A DNA stretch of 64,000 nucleotides from Phocaeicola dorei (GTDB lineage Bacteria > Bacteroidota > Bacteroidia > Bacteroidales > Bacteroidaceae), in the NCBI RefSeq assembly GCF_013009555.1, contig NZ_CP046176.1, forward strand, positions 4,743,501 through 4,807,500, written 5' to 3'. The notes beneath the pieces are model-generated. The model worked only from the letters and a program-made list of their open reading frames with translations, searched no databases and was not told where the DNA came from. Position 1 is the stretch's first letter. Each line of letters begins with the position of its first letter. Of this stretch, positions 16,361-25,958 are shown piece by piece. The position numbers and the translations under genes are program-made.

Positions 16361-19300
16361 CTAATGATGACTTTGCATTTTAGTATGAACAGCTTCTGCC
16401 TTTGGACTTAACGGATCACCTCTTTTAGTACCTGCCCATGATTCTTGATTCAGTGGGCCTCCAACTTTCTCGCTTAACTCTCTTTCTAAGTCCAACATAT
16501 CACTTCTATTTCCTCTTGTCATTTCAACAACTTCCCAATCGGAAGGTATTGTATTTCTGTATCTGGCCATAGGATTGTCTATTTCTTGCGTAATACCATA
16601 TTTCATAAAATTCCCTTCACTATCATACTGTGCATATAGTACAGCAGGTTTTGTCGATGTTCTACAATTCCCATGTAAACTTGTTTTTTTGTTAGGTTTC
16701 CTTCCTGGTTTCTTTTTAAACCCACCTCCTTTTTTATTTCCATAGGGATTGTATAAACCCAAAGGATCTATCCCGTCATTTAAGTCGCAAACATAATCAT
16801 AGAAGTTTAAAGTATCGCTCTCCAATCCTATAGGATCTTGACTAATGTAGCTCCCTGCATTGGAATCGTAGTACCTAAACCTATTATAATATAGTCCCGT
16901 CTCCTCATCCTCATACTGCCCCTGATACCTGAAAGGACAATCAAACTCTGTTCCCTTATCAATGGCAAGCACTTTTCCATAGATATCCAGTGTACAGTCC
17001 CATGTCTTGTTTCCCTGTTCATCATACATTTGAATGGGCGTACCCAAATAGTCGGACACAATGGAATATTGCTTGCCATCCTGTATCTTCGCCGTTGGAA
17101 CAAAAGTGCCTGCCTCGAACACCCAGGTAGTGATGTCTTCTGTCGGTTCCTTTAACGGAGTGCTTTCTTCCTCATCTGATTGTATATCGATGACTTTGTA
17201 GCTCCACTCATGTATAGGTACGTTTCTGTCCCATACCCAACGTGTAATCTTTCCGAAGTATTGCTTTGCCGTGCGTCGTCCCAACGCATCATACCGGAAC
17301 TCCACCGGTCTTCCGTCCGGACGTATAACCTTCTTCAGCATTCCGTTGGACGCCCATTCGTAGAGCCATCCCGTACCCGTTGCCAGACAACGGATGCCGC
17401 GTTCCTTCTCCATGCGTTTGCGGTCGTACCTTACGCCCGTTTCCTGCAACTGCTTGAACTCTCGGAAAATGAGGTTTCCCTCATCATCGTAGTGATAGAA
17501 ACAATCCGGGTCCTCCAAAAGTTTTCCCCCGGCACCGTATTTGCGGTCTTTCTTATCCGGTGTCTCAAAGAGGTTGCCCACGAAGTCCGGCACGCGGTAA
17601 ATCACGTCCGTTTCCGAGCCCTGGATGGTTTCCTGCCGGATAAGGAAGTCGAAACGGTCGTAGTCGTAGCGCATGACCGTTCCGGTCAGCTCGTTCTCCT
17701 TGGCGAGCAACCGATTAGCGACGCCCCACTCGTAGCGGTAAGCCCCGCGCTCGATGCCGCCCGACCGGACCGACTTGCGCACCTCGCGCCCGAAACGGTC
17801 GCGCTCGGTGCTGACGGTTACGCCACCGGAGAAGGTGCGCTGCACCTCCAATCCCGTGTTGTCACGCACCCAGGATGCCTGCCAGCTTTCACCTGCCTGC
17901 ATGGTCTGCAGGTTGCCTTCCCGGTCATAAGTGTGACGGATGTCCGCTCCCAGACTGCTGGTGATGCGGGTGCAGTAGCCTTCGTCGTCATAGGTGCGGC
18001 TGACGGTGTGTTCTCCCTGCCTTTCCTCTGTAACCAGGCCTGTCTTCCTGTCACGGGTGAACTCCAGCAGGTTCTCGCTGTTCTTCGCCTTGACGAGCAT
18101 GCCGTCCTTGTCATACGTGTAGAGGGAGACTTCCCCGTCATACTGTTCCTCCTTCAGGATATTGTCCAGTCCGTCGTACTGGTATTCCGTCCATTTTCCT
18201 CCGGGACGGTTCACACGGGTGACACGGCCCGCACCGTCGCGCTCGTACTCACGCCGCAGGCCGTCGAAGCCGGTTTCCGTAACGACCTGTCCCAACCCGT
18301 CCAGCTCGAAGAAATAGTTGTCGCCCGCCTCGTTGCCGATGCGCCGGAGCTGCAACTCGCTGTTGTAACCGAAGGTGATGTGGTGCCGTTCCTGCTCGCG
18401 GCTTTTCAGTACTCCCAGTGCCCCATAGGTGAACCTGACCTCGCGGATGTTGTCGCTGGCATGTACCATGTTCCCCATGGCATCGTACTCAAACCGGTGC
18501 ACGTTGCCGTCCGGCTCTTCCAGCCGTATCAGGTTGTCCGCACGGTCGTAGGCATAACGGGTAACGTTGCCTTTCACATCCACCGCCTGTACAAGCCTTC
18601 CCCTGCCGTCGTACTCCCACCGGCGGAACAGTCCGTTGGGGAACTGCAGCAGTTCCAGATCGTACCTGTCGTTGAACGTGAGCGTGTAAACCCGTCCCTG
18701 CCCGTCCGTTATGGTGCGCAGTACGCCTCCCTCGTAGGTATATTTCACAGTTTCTCCGCCCGGTGTGGTCCGGCTGACGACGCGGTCCAGTCCGTCATAG
18801 TCCCATGAAAGCCTTTTTCCACCCGGAGTGTAGAGCGAGACGAGGTTGCGATTGCCGTCATAGTCCAGGAAGGTGTCCTCCCCGTTCTCGTCCGTTATCC
18901 GGACCGGCTGACCGAACTCGTTGTAGGCGGTCTTACGGGTATAGCCTTCGGGATTGACCGTGACCTCCAGCTCCTGAAAGCTGTTGTATTGGCGGCGGGT
19001 AATTCCTCCGTTGGCATCCACTATCTTATAGATGAGTTTGTCCTCACCGTAATAATATTCGGTTTCGGCATTTTCCCCGTTGCGGATATGGGTATATCCC
19101 TTGCCGTAACGGATGAAATATTCCATCACGCCTCCATCGCCCCATGTATGCACACAGCGGGCATTCTCCCCCTTACCTTCATATTCCCAATGGAAGGACA
19201 TGCCTCCCTGATTGGTGAGTTGCACCAGCAGGTGCCCGCCGGAATAGACGAAATGCTTGCTGACATCCAGCGCATCCAGCGTTTCCACCATGTCGCCCCG

Positions 19301-20689
19301 GTCATCGTAACGGTAACGGACCAGCTTCACCTCCTCGCCATCCTGATTCACGGAAACGCAGAGCACCCGTCCCGACTCGTCGGTTTCCACTTTCAGGAAT
19401 TCTCCCCGTGAGGATATGATTCCTGCCAGCCTTCCCCCCGAAGCGTATTCGAAGCGGATCCGGAATCCGTCCTTCGTGGAAATGCCTGACACCATGCGGT
19501 AACCGAAACGGTTTTCAGGACCGTCAAAGCGGTATTGCAGTCCCCGGATGTCCGTAAGCAGGTAACCCCGGCCATCGAGTGTCCAAGACAACTGTTCCTT
19601 GCGGTCAAAATAGGAATCTCCGGGTTTCAGTACGGGCAGGAAAGACTCCCGTCCGTCAGCATGACGGAATGCGAACGCCCCTTCCTCCAGCTGCCGTATT
19701 CCCAGATTGTAGCTGTGGTGCCAATTGTATCCCAACGGACCGTCCACGGCGGCATCACTGTAATAGGTACGTTCCCATACGACGGGAATCGGACCCGGAA
19801 GCTCAAAGTCTGCATTGGTGTGATAGACCCTGCCCGTAGCAGCGTCCACCGGCTCACCGAAAGTCTTGCACTTGATGGGCTGGAGAATGTCCGCCAGCCT
19901 GTTCATGCCTTTTTTCCTCAGCCTGTCGATCAGGTTCTGGAAGCGGTCGCCTATCTTCTTCCACATCTTGCCCAAGCCTTTCAGTCCGAACTTCATCGCC
20001 AGCGCAAATACATCAATGGTAGGCGGTCCTCCCACAAGCACGGGATTTCCTACGGATGTGATGGTGGAGAGCATGGAAGTGGGGGCAAGCAGGGCCTTGC
20101 TCACCTTCCTGGGCTTCCCCTTGCGGGGAATCGTCGGTATTCCCACAATGTTGCATGAGAGTGCCGGATGTGTGAGGGAGGAACAGGGCGCACCGTCCGC
20201 CAGAACAGTGGAACTGCCCATCCACATCTCGGACTCGGACATACCGCTGACCAACGGAGCCGGATGCAATACAAATGCCGGCAGATGCACGATGCCGATA
20301 CCTGCCTGCGCAATCCACTGGTTATGCACCTTGACCGACGGAGCCATACTCTTGAGGATGTTGCACGCCACTCCGGCCACTCCATCAGCCGCAGGCGGCA
20401 TGGCAGCCGCCATGCCGGCCATGAGGTCTGCCATGAGGTCGTACACCTTGCCTACATGAGGCACAGGCATGATGGGAGAGGGAGGGGTAACGGTAGGATG
20501 CATGTCTATCCCGATGGACAGGTCGCCGAACTTGGCGACAGGCATACCCGGCATGGAAGGAAGGATTCCGCCCAGACCCGCCTGAATCTCGTCCAAAGCC
20601 GCCTTGGAGGCTGAAAAAAGGTCGGCAAAGCCCCGTCTGACGCTGCTGCTACCGGCGGCGTCAGCTATATTCTTGAACACATCTGACAT
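16361..20689 (-). CDS. PAAR/Rhs polymorphic T6SS effector with GIY-YIG-like tip
   Basis: 1442 aa. The N-terminal part (about 60-230) is PAAR-like with many Pro/Gly/His turns (MPVPHVGKVYD, SMAPSVKVHNQ, GGPPTIDV). A DUF6531-type segment follows near 277 (GEPVDAATGRVYHTNADFELPG). YD/Rhs repeats then build the cocoon, closed by the Rhs core motif near 1230-1310 (GQYEDEETGLYYNRFRYYD, ISQDPIGLE, DPLGLYNPYG). The variable tip (about 1310-1442) has LYAQY (1351-1355), KYGI (1363-1366), R1376, E1402/E1404 in LERELSE and N1414 in GPLNQE. That order and spacing resemble GIY-YIG nucleases, so DNA cleavage in target cells is proposed. The tip is AT-rich compared with the GC-rich core, as expected for an exchanged toxin. 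It ends the vgrG-tssBC operon and would sit on the VgrG spike. Confidence 0.85.
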   Translation of the reverse strand: MSDVFKNIADAAGSSSVRRGFADLFSASKAALDEIQAGLGGILPSMPGMPVAKFGDLSIGIDMHPTVTPPSPIMPVPHVGKVYDLMADLMAGMAAAMPPAADGVAGVACNILKSMAPSVKVHNQWIAQAGIGIVHLPAFVLHPAPLVSGMSESEMWMGSSTVLADGAPCSSLTHPALSCNIVGIPTIPRKGKPRKVSKALLAPTSMLSTITSVGNPVLVGGPPTIDVFALAMKFGLKGLGKMWKKIGDRFQNLIDRLRKKGMNRLADILQPIKCKTFGEPVDAATGRVYHTNADFELPGPIPVVWERTYYSDAAVDGPLGYNWHHSYNLGIRQLEEGAFAFRHADGRESFLPVLKPGDSYFDRKEQLSWTLDGRGYLLTDIRGLQYRFDGPENRFGYRMVSGISTKDGFRIRFEYASGGRLAGIISSRGEFLKVETDESGRVLCVSVNQDGEEVKLVRYRYDDRGDMVETLDALDVSKHFVYSGGHLLVQLTNQGGMSFHWEYEGKGENARCVHTWGDGGVMEYFIRYGKGYTHIRNGENAETEYYYGEDKLIYKIVDANGGITRRQYNSFQELEVTVNPEGYTRKTAYNEFGQPVRITDENGEDTFLDYDGNRNLVSLYTPGGKRLSWDYDGLDRVVSRTTPGGETVKYTYEGGVLRTITDGQGRVYTLTFNDRYDLELLQFPNGLFRRWEYDGRGRLVQAVDVKGNVTRYAYDRADNLIRLEEPDGNVHRFEYDAMGNMVHASDNIREVRFTYGALGVLKSREQERHHITFGYNSELQLRRIGNEAGDNYFFELDGLGQVVTETGFDGLRREYERDGAGRVTRVNRPGGKWTEYQYDGLDNILKEEQYDGEVSLYTYDKDGMLVKAKNSENLLEFTRDRKTGLVTEERQGEHTVSRTYDDEGYCTRITSSLGADIRHTYDREGNLQTMQAGESWQASWVRDNTGLEVQRTFSGGVTVSTERDRFGREVRKSVRSGGIERGAYRYEWGVANRLLAKENELTGTVMRYDYDRFDFLIRQETIQGSETDVIYRVPDFVGNLFETPDKKDRKYGAGGKLLEDPDCFYHYDDEGNLIFREFKQLQETGVRYDRKRMEKERGIRCLATGTGWLYEWASNGMLKKVIRPDGRPVEFRYDALGRRTAKQYFGKITRWVWDRNVPIHEWSYKVIDIQSDEEESTPLKEPTEDITTWVFEAGTFVPTAKIQDGKQYSIVSDYLGTPIQMYDEQGNKTWDCTLDIYGKVLAIDKGTEFDCPFRYQGQYEDEETGLYYNRFRYYDSNAGSYISQDPIGLESDTLNFYDYVCDLNDGIDPLGLYNPYGNKKGGGFKKKPGRKPNKKTSLHGNCRTSTKPAVLYAQYDSEGNFMKYGITQEIDNPMARYRNTIPSDWEVVEMTRGNRSDMLDLERELSEKVGGPLNQESWAGTKRGDPLSPKAEAVHTKMQSHH

Positions 20690-20770
20690 GGTGAGAATTT
20701 TTTAGAATGTGAAAAAGAGACAACCGGGCGTTCCAACCGGTACACTCCGGCTGTCCCTGTAAGGACTTAC

Positions 20771-22138
20771 CTATGCATCCTGTGCATAGTCGCTGTTCCA
20801 GTCGTTCTCGTCATCCCCTTTTGTACCTTCCAACTTGATGACAAAACTCTTTGCCGGGAAATAAGGAGTCAGGTGAATGTCGAGGAAAATACGGTCTTTC
20901 TGCTTCGGATCGCGCTCGAAACGAAGAATCTTGAATTTCTCAATCAAGCGTCCGGGACCCTGTATGCTATCCAAAAACTTGCTGATCTGACCACGCAAAT
21001 CCCTTTCCGCCTTGCTGTTCCAGTTCTCAAAGGCACGGCGGTTGAGGAAATCCATCAGCACTTTCGTTACCCAATCGAACACACGGACTACGGAATAGGT
21101 CTGCAATCCCAAGTTGTCCCCGTTGAACAATGTCTTGGCAGAGAAAGCCATCACCTTGCCGTATTCCTTCACCATCGGAATCAGGCCAATCTTCTCGATT
21201 TCGGAAATCTCGCTTTTTTTCAGGTTGAAAGCCACCCCGTCCACCTCGCTCATGGAACCATACTTCTTACCGGCGGTAACCTGTGCCATTACCGTCTTGT
21301 ACACACTGCCGGCCAATGCCGCAGAAGGAGGAATCAGCAAGTCTTCGGTTTCGCCCAGTTCCGCATAGCGTCCCCGTCCTACCAAATAGTTGCAGGTCAT
21401 ACATACGTTGGATTTGTACACATCGCCTCCCGAAAGATTGGAATCAAAGAACATTTCAATGACATCATCCGGTTTTTCCAGATCAGCGAAATCCGTGTAA
21501 ATCATCACCTTGTTGTCATGCGCAATCTTTGCCCATTTTTCAACAACCTTGTTGGAACCCAAATATCCCGGGATAACCAGCAGGGAATAGTTGGTACGCA
21601 AGTCCAAACGGTCATAATTCGCACGAAGCTCGTTTGCAATGGCATCGATAAAGAAGGAGTTGTCCAAATCGGTAAGCTGGCTCATCGAAGCGTTCACAAT
21701 GGAGATATTCTTGATCTTGTCGGAATCCGTATTCTTGTAGAAGAGCATGACCGTGCGGTAGGACTTCTCCAACTGCCTGACCTCTTCCACCGCTTTCAGC
21801 TGGTTCTGGGATAGCAGACCGGACACCGCCGCAGACTTCTTCTGGCACAGCTCCACCATCTCACTGATGGATTTGTTGCCTTTCAACATATCGACCCACA
21901 TCTCAAGCCGTTTTTCCAGCTCCTTGCGCTCAGCCGCCCGTTCGGGGTCGGAAAGGAATATGTTCCGCCGTGCCTTACGCTCCGGATTCATGTTCTGTAT
22001 GCCGTCCACGGAAGATTCCAAGACATTGAAACCGCCAAACTTAGCCAGAATCTGCAATTCAGCGTTCAGATTTCTGGACTGCGCCACAGCCTGTTGCTGC
22101 TGTACGGCTGCTTCTCTTTGTGTATTCTGTTCGCTCAT
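20771..22138 (-). CDS. tssC: TssC, T6SS contractile sheath large subunit
   Basis: 455 aa when started at MSEQNTQREA (22138), 5 bases after the tssB stop; an in-frame ATG at 22147 overlaps that stop and is the alternative. It forms the contractile sheath with TssB around the Hcp tube. The family is recognised over most of the length: an N-terminal helical part ending in EKRLEMWVDMLKGNKS, the core NIVNAS-like strand (ISIVNASMSQLTDLDN) and the C-terminal sheath region near FEIERDPKQ-like sequence (LRFERDPKQKDRIFLDIHLTPYFPAKSF, split here by position). It lies between tssB and the Rhs gene. Confidence 0.93.
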   Translation of the reverse strand: MSEQNTQREAAVQQQQAVAQSRNLNAELQILAKFGGFNVLESSVDGIQNMNPERKARRNIFLSDPERAAERKELEKRLEMWVDMLKGNKSISEMVELCQKKSAAVSGLLSQNQLKAVEEVRQLEKSYRTVMLFYKNTDSDKIKNISIVNASMSQLTDLDNSFFIDAIANELRANYDRLDLRTNYSLLVIPGYLGSNKVVEKWAKIAHDNKVMIYTDFADLEKPDDVIEMFFDSNLSGGDVYKSNVCMTCNYLVGRGRYAELGETEDLLIPPSAALAGSVYKTVMAQVTAGKKYGSMSEVDGVAFNLKKSEISEIEKIGLIPMVKEYGKVMAFSAKTLFNGDNLGLQTYSVVRVFDWVTKVLMDFLNRRAFENWNSKAERDLRGQISKFLDSIQGPGRLIEKFKILRFERDPKQKDRIFLDIHLTPYFPAKSFVIKLEGTKGDDENDWNSDYAQDA

Positions 22139-22143
22139 AACTA

Positions 22144-22617
22144 TCATTCATTAGTGGGGTTAGACTTCTCATTGTTCTTCAAATCGTCCAAAATGGCAGA
22201 AATCGCATTGACAAACGCTCCACGTGTCTCCGGATTTTCCAGTACCCGTTGCAGCACCTTGTTGGAACGCAACGACTTCTCCATCCTGTCCGCAAACTGC
22301 TTTTCCGCATTCAGGCCGGACAAGAATGAACTCTGTTCCGTCATTTTCCTGACAGAAAAATCACCGACATTGTGGAAACGGAAATTTTCCTCTACGGGAG
22401 CACCGTCCGCATCCGCGAACTCGATATCTATTTCCGGCCGGAAATGTGCAAAGACTTCGTCAATGTTGGTCAGACCGGCAACCACTTCGGGAGCCACCGG
22501 CTCATCCTTCGTCAGCTGTTCCACCAATAAGGTTCGATTTTGTGGAATTTCCGCAATACCTTCGGAAGCGTCAATCTTCACTTCGTTTCCGCCGATTCCA
22601 TAATTACCAAGATCCAT
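22144..22617 (-). CDS. tssB: TssB, T6SS contractile sheath small subunit
   Basis: 157 aa, partner of TssC in the sheath. It contains the TssB pattern: an N-terminal strand with VDAS-like sequence (EVKIDASEG), IDIEFADADG in mid-protein, HNVGDFSVRKM, and a C-terminal helical domain (FADRMEKSLRSNKVLQRVLENPETRGAF) that contacts ClpV or TssC in other systems. The stop is 5 bases from the chosen tssC start. Confidence 0.92.
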   Translation of the reverse strand: MDLGNYGIGGNEVKIDASEGIAEIPQNRTLLVEQLTKDEPVAPEVVAGLTNIDEVFAHFRPEIDIEFADADGAPVEENFRFHNVGDFSVRKMTEQSSFLSGLNAEKQFADRMEKSLRSNKVLQRVLENPETRGAFVNAISAILDDLKNNEKSNPTNE

Positions 22618-22662
22618 ACTTATTCAATTTTAAATTTAAAATATATATTAATTAAATCTCGC

Positions 22663-24021
22663 TCAACTGAAAAAACTTCCCCTTCTTCTGGCCTTCGCCT
22701 GCTGCATATCCGGATTGTCCACCAGTTCCTTCCAATCCTCCCCAATCCATTCGCAGAGCTGCCGTTCCAATATCCCGACATCAATCGGAGCGCGAACCAG
22801 TCTTCCCGTATGAAGAGCCAGATACGCCGCATAAACGAACGTGGAACCCCGCCTGATTTCGGCAGAAAGGTAGCTGCCTCCTGCCAGGGCAAGCAAAAAA
22901 TATTCGAAAGCCTGTTCCATCTTTCCATCCTCATAGCGCAGGAAACCACACATGCGATAGCCTTCCATGACATAATAAGGGTCCTTTTGCATGACGGCTT
23001 TTTTAGCCATCATGTCATACAAGGCAACCGCTTCCTCCCGTTTTTTCCCGGCTGTCAGAATGGCCGCTTTCATGGAAACAGCCATTTTCCAATAACTATA
23101 TCCTGCCGTTTCACCGCCCTGCATCGCCTTTTCCGCCTCCCGGACGGTTTCGTCGCTGTATTTCATGCTATGCTTATATTCCCTGATAGCATAACATGCC
23201 TCGGATGCGATAAGCAGAGCGGAAATCCGGATATTCGTATCCTTTATTTCCTGTGCAATATCCAACAGTTTTCGGATTTCCCTGTCCAATAATTTCCAAT
23301 CCTGCTTTTGTGTAGAATCCATGACAACCGTAACCTGCTGCTTGAACCGATTTTCAGGTGCAATCAGGTCGTTACCGCTATCCGACCGTGCCATCCGGTT
23401 ATGCAAAGCCGCCGCCATATCGAACTGCGGGCGTATGCAAACCACTTCCCGAGACTCACCCAGCCGGATACTCCTGTTCTTTTTCAAGTCAACGGTTGTC
23501 ATCCGGATTCCCTGCGGGACACCTTCTTTCAGCACATTGCCGAACCATCCTGTCCGGGAATACCCCCTTTCCTGTTCCGGAGGAAAGTACAGACAGAAAA
23601 AGGCATCATCCAACCGGGAGATACATGCCTTGAAACGCAACATCTCTCTCCACAAGTTGCCCGCCGTATGCTCAACCGACACATCAGGAATGTATTCTTC
23701 CTTCAGCAACCCGTCGTGCCTCAGAGCCCTGAGAATATCATACTTCTCCTCAACCTTTTCTGAAAACCAACCGGCATATTCCTGCCAGAGCTGTTCGGTG
23801 TATTCCTCGTCATCCCCCCTGTACGGCGTATCAAAACGAAAGAATATGTCATCGAACTGCCCTACCGGAGAACGTTCTATTTCCAGAAACCTGTCCACCA
23901 AGTCCACATCGTTCTGCCCGACAATCCATACAGACAGTTTCCAGTCCCTGTTGCCGACTATGTCCGCCCAGTAATCGACCGCTTTGTAATATTCCTGTAT
24001 CACAGATGCAGATGCTCCCAT
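22663..24021 (-). CDS. TPR-like T6SS locus protein
   Basis: 452 aa from ATG 24021 (a TTG two codons upstream is less likely). The C-terminal half has repeated helical pairs rich in Ala/Tyr (for example REEAVALYDMMAKKAVMQ and KMEQAFEYFLLALAGGSY) of the TPR type. The N-terminal half begins with a helix then WKLSVWIVGQNDVDLVDRF. It starts 12 bases after vgrG stops and precedes tssB. Location next to vgrG and the Rhs effector suggests an adaptor or loading chaperone. No known adaptor family (DUF4123, DUF1795, DUF2169) is recognised. Confidence 0.7.
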   Translation of the reverse strand: MGASASVIQEYYKAVDYWADIVGNRDWKLSVWIVGQNDVDLVDRFLEIERSPVGQFDDIFFRFDTPYRGDDEEYTEQLWQEYAGWFSEKVEEKYDILRALRHDGLLKEEYIPDVSVEHTAGNLWREMLRFKACISRLDDAFFCLYFPPEQERGYSRTGWFGNVLKEGVPQGIRMTTVDLKKNRSIRLGESREVVCIRPQFDMAAALHNRMARSDSGNDLIAPENRFKQQVTVVMDSTQKQDWKLLDREIRKLLDIAQEIKDTNIRISALLIASEACYAIREYKHSMKYSDETVREAEKAMQGGETAGYSYWKMAVSMKAAILTAGKKREEAVALYDMMAKKAVMQKDPYYVMEGYRMCGFLRYEDGKMEQAFEYFLLALAGGSYLSAEIRRGSTFVYAAYLALHTGRLVRAPIDVGILERQLCEWIGEDWKELVDNPDMQQAKARRRGSFFS

Positions 24022-24032
24022 GGCCAACCGAA

Positions 24033-25841
24033 TTATGAGTTAAACTTTACTATTCCTCCCGAAACCGTTACGTTTCCCTTTCCCTCTATCATCAGATTTA
24101 CACCGTTGACCGTTCCGTTCTTTGCAGCAACATCGTAATCCTTTGCCGCCTCCTGTTTGATATTGGTACCGCTGCTGCTAATTATACTCTTTTCGCTGCT
24201 GAGCACCATACATTCGTTGCCGGACAGCAATGTTACACTTTTCCTGCCTTCGAGAGCAATGGTATCGGCCTGCAAGCCTATCGACTTATCATCCATTACG
24301 ATGACCGATTCCGCCTCGTTGGTAAGGGTAATGCTCTTTTTCGCCATGACGGTAATGGCATCCGTGCCATCCAACATGATCAGCTGTTTTCCCGTCTGGT
24401 CAGTAATAACGATGCTTCCCGTCTCATCATCGAAAACGATGGCATTGCCGCTGCGTGTGATAATGCTCTTGACCTTGTTGTCCTTGTCCCCTCCTTTACC
24501 TGAACCGGAATGGAACACCGATCCCGTAACATAGGGGCGGTCCGGGTTGCCATGCTCGTAGCTTACCATAACCTGATCGCCGACTTCCGGAACAAATACC
24601 CATCCGCGATTCTTGGGAACCGCACCACTTACTCCCGCATTAGGAGTCTGCACCCTGATCCAATTGGTTGTCTTGCCGTTTTTCTGCCAGTCGAAAGCCA
24701 CTTTCACACGTCCCTGTCCCTTGTCGTCGTTGTTTTCCTTCACCGTAGCCAGTTCCGGCAACGCCAACGGCCGCTTCACATCGGGAACAGGAATATGTAC
24801 CGTACCGTCCGGCACACCGACAAAACTATTGGAGTAATGTCCGTCACGGCGTACCTCATGCTCAATCCCGACAATACGGAACTTGCCTAAAGGAGGCAGT
24901 TTCATCCTGTCGGGGAAAGAAACATCGATGATTTCACCAATCCTTATCCGGCAAGTCTTTCCTATACCTTTGATGTTCAGAAGATTGGCTCCAGACGCAT
25001 TCTTTACAATCCTCATCTGTTCGTCCAGTTCCGCCTTGTCCGTTACATGGGGGTCGGCAGCCGAGGTCGTTTTTGCGGTATATGCCTTCTCAGAGCAGCT
25101 GTGTGCAATAGACTGAAGGTCGTTCATGCCATCCGGTTTGGCAGGCGTATCCGCATTATGCTGTTTGTTCTCCTGCGCTACATAATCGTATCTTGCGGAT
25201 TTACCCGGTACCAGATTGGCAACCAGACGTACTTCCTCCAAATCCATGTCATAAACAATCTTCTCCGTATTGTCCCTGTCAGGCTTGCCGAAATACACTT
25301 TCGTCCCGTCATAATAGAACCACTCCCCATAAAGAGCCGAAAGGCGATTCATAAAGTCAAAGACACTCTCGTTATACTGTGCCATGTAGGGTATGGGCGC
25401 CGCATACTTGGGATTGGAAACCAGATTGACCTTTCCATACTCCTGCGTCGCCTCCTTTATTATGGTAGAGAGGGACTGATCCATCCAAGAATCGAGTGTC
25501 CTGTTGTTCTCATACAGTATCGTAGGGCTTGTTCCGTGAATGGCCACTCCGCCTGTCTCGCCCATGCTTCCAACCATTTCCACTTGAGTGATGATTCCCT
25601 CGAAGTCATAACTTTCACCCGTCTGCCTATGGACAAATGAAATGCTGGCAGTCTCCCCGATGTAGCCGATGAATTTTTCCGGGGTCTGTTGGAACGTATT
25701 GTTAGGCGACAGATAATTCACCACCACAGTGAAGGTGTGATGCCGGTTGAAACCCTGACGGAGATGCAGTGAAACGAATTTCTGTTCTTCTCCTTTCACG
25801 GTTACTTTAGTAGCCACCAAATTCAGAAAACTTGCTCCCAT
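24033..25841 (-). CDS. vgrG: VgrG/TssI spike protein
   Basis: 602 aa, trimeric spike at the tip of the Hcp tube. A gp27-like N-terminal domain covers about 1-370 (YDFEGIITQVEM, YNESVFDFMNRLSALYGEWFYYDG). The gp5-like OB fold follows (GQGRVKVAFDWQ, NWIRVQTPNAG, VFVPEVGDQVMVSYEHGNPDRPYVTGSVFH). The C-terminal beta-prism repeats include SIVITDQTGKQLIML, SITLTNEAESVIVMD and SVTLLSGNECMVLSS. No extra toxin domain is fused. It sits downstream of hcp and upstream of the TPR-like gene. The operator at 25874-25885 lies 33 bases upstream of its start. Confidence 0.93.
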   Translation of the reverse strand: MGASFLNLVATKVTVKGEEQKFVSLHLRQGFNRHHTFTVVVNYLSPNNTFQQTPEKFIGYIGETASISFVHRQTGESYDFEGIITQVEMVGSMGETGGVAIHGTSPTILYENNRTLDSWMDQSLSTIIKEATQEYGKVNLVSNPKYAAPIPYMAQYNESVFDFMNRLSALYGEWFYYDGTKVYFGKPDRDNTEKIVYDMDLEEVRLVANLVPGKSARYDYVAQENKQHNADTPAKPDGMNDLQSIAHSCSEKAYTAKTTSAADPHVTDKAELDEQMRIVKNASGANLLNIKGIGKTCRIRIGEIIDVSFPDRMKLPPLGKFRIVGIEHEVRRDGHYSNSFVGVPDGTVHIPVPDVKRPLALPELATVKENNDDKGQGRVKVAFDWQKNGKTTNWIRVQTPNAGVSGAVPKNRGWVFVPEVGDQVMVSYEHGNPDRPYVTGSVFHSGSGKGGDKDNKVKSIITRSGNAIVFDDETGSIVITDQTGKQLIMLDGTDAITVMAKKSITLTNEAESVIVMDDKSIGLQADTIALEGRKSVTLLSGNECMVLSSEKSIISSSGTNIKQEAAKDYDVAAKNGTVNGVNLMIEGKGNVTVSGGIVKFNS

Positions 25842-25873
25842 ACTATCTTAAACTATGATTTTAAATAAATAAT

Positions 25874-25885
25874 CCGACTGGTCGG
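25874..25885. promoter_or_regulatory. TetR-type operator upstream of vgrG
   Basis: CCGACTGGTCGG is a perfect palindrome. Its right flank TATGTTTTTT matches that of the rteA operator (TTTGTTTT) in the same orientation. It lies 33 bases upstream of the vgrG ATG and 73 bases past the hcp stop. A weak -7-like TATTTCGG is found 14 bases further upstream. The site could modulate a vgrG promoter or read-through from hcp. Confidence 0.65.
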
Positions 25886-25958
25886 TATGTTTTTTGGTGC
25901 CGAAATAACCGGAATTGGTATATTCCGGCACCTTAAAACTTTGATTAGGAAACAACCA

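Noticed and set aside
17180..18808. Long open frame on the strand opposite the Rhs gene (also opposite tssR at 39230-40654 and opposite topB)
   Set aside because: These antisense frames arise from the codon pattern of the real GC-rich genes; they show no domain, start signal or promoter.
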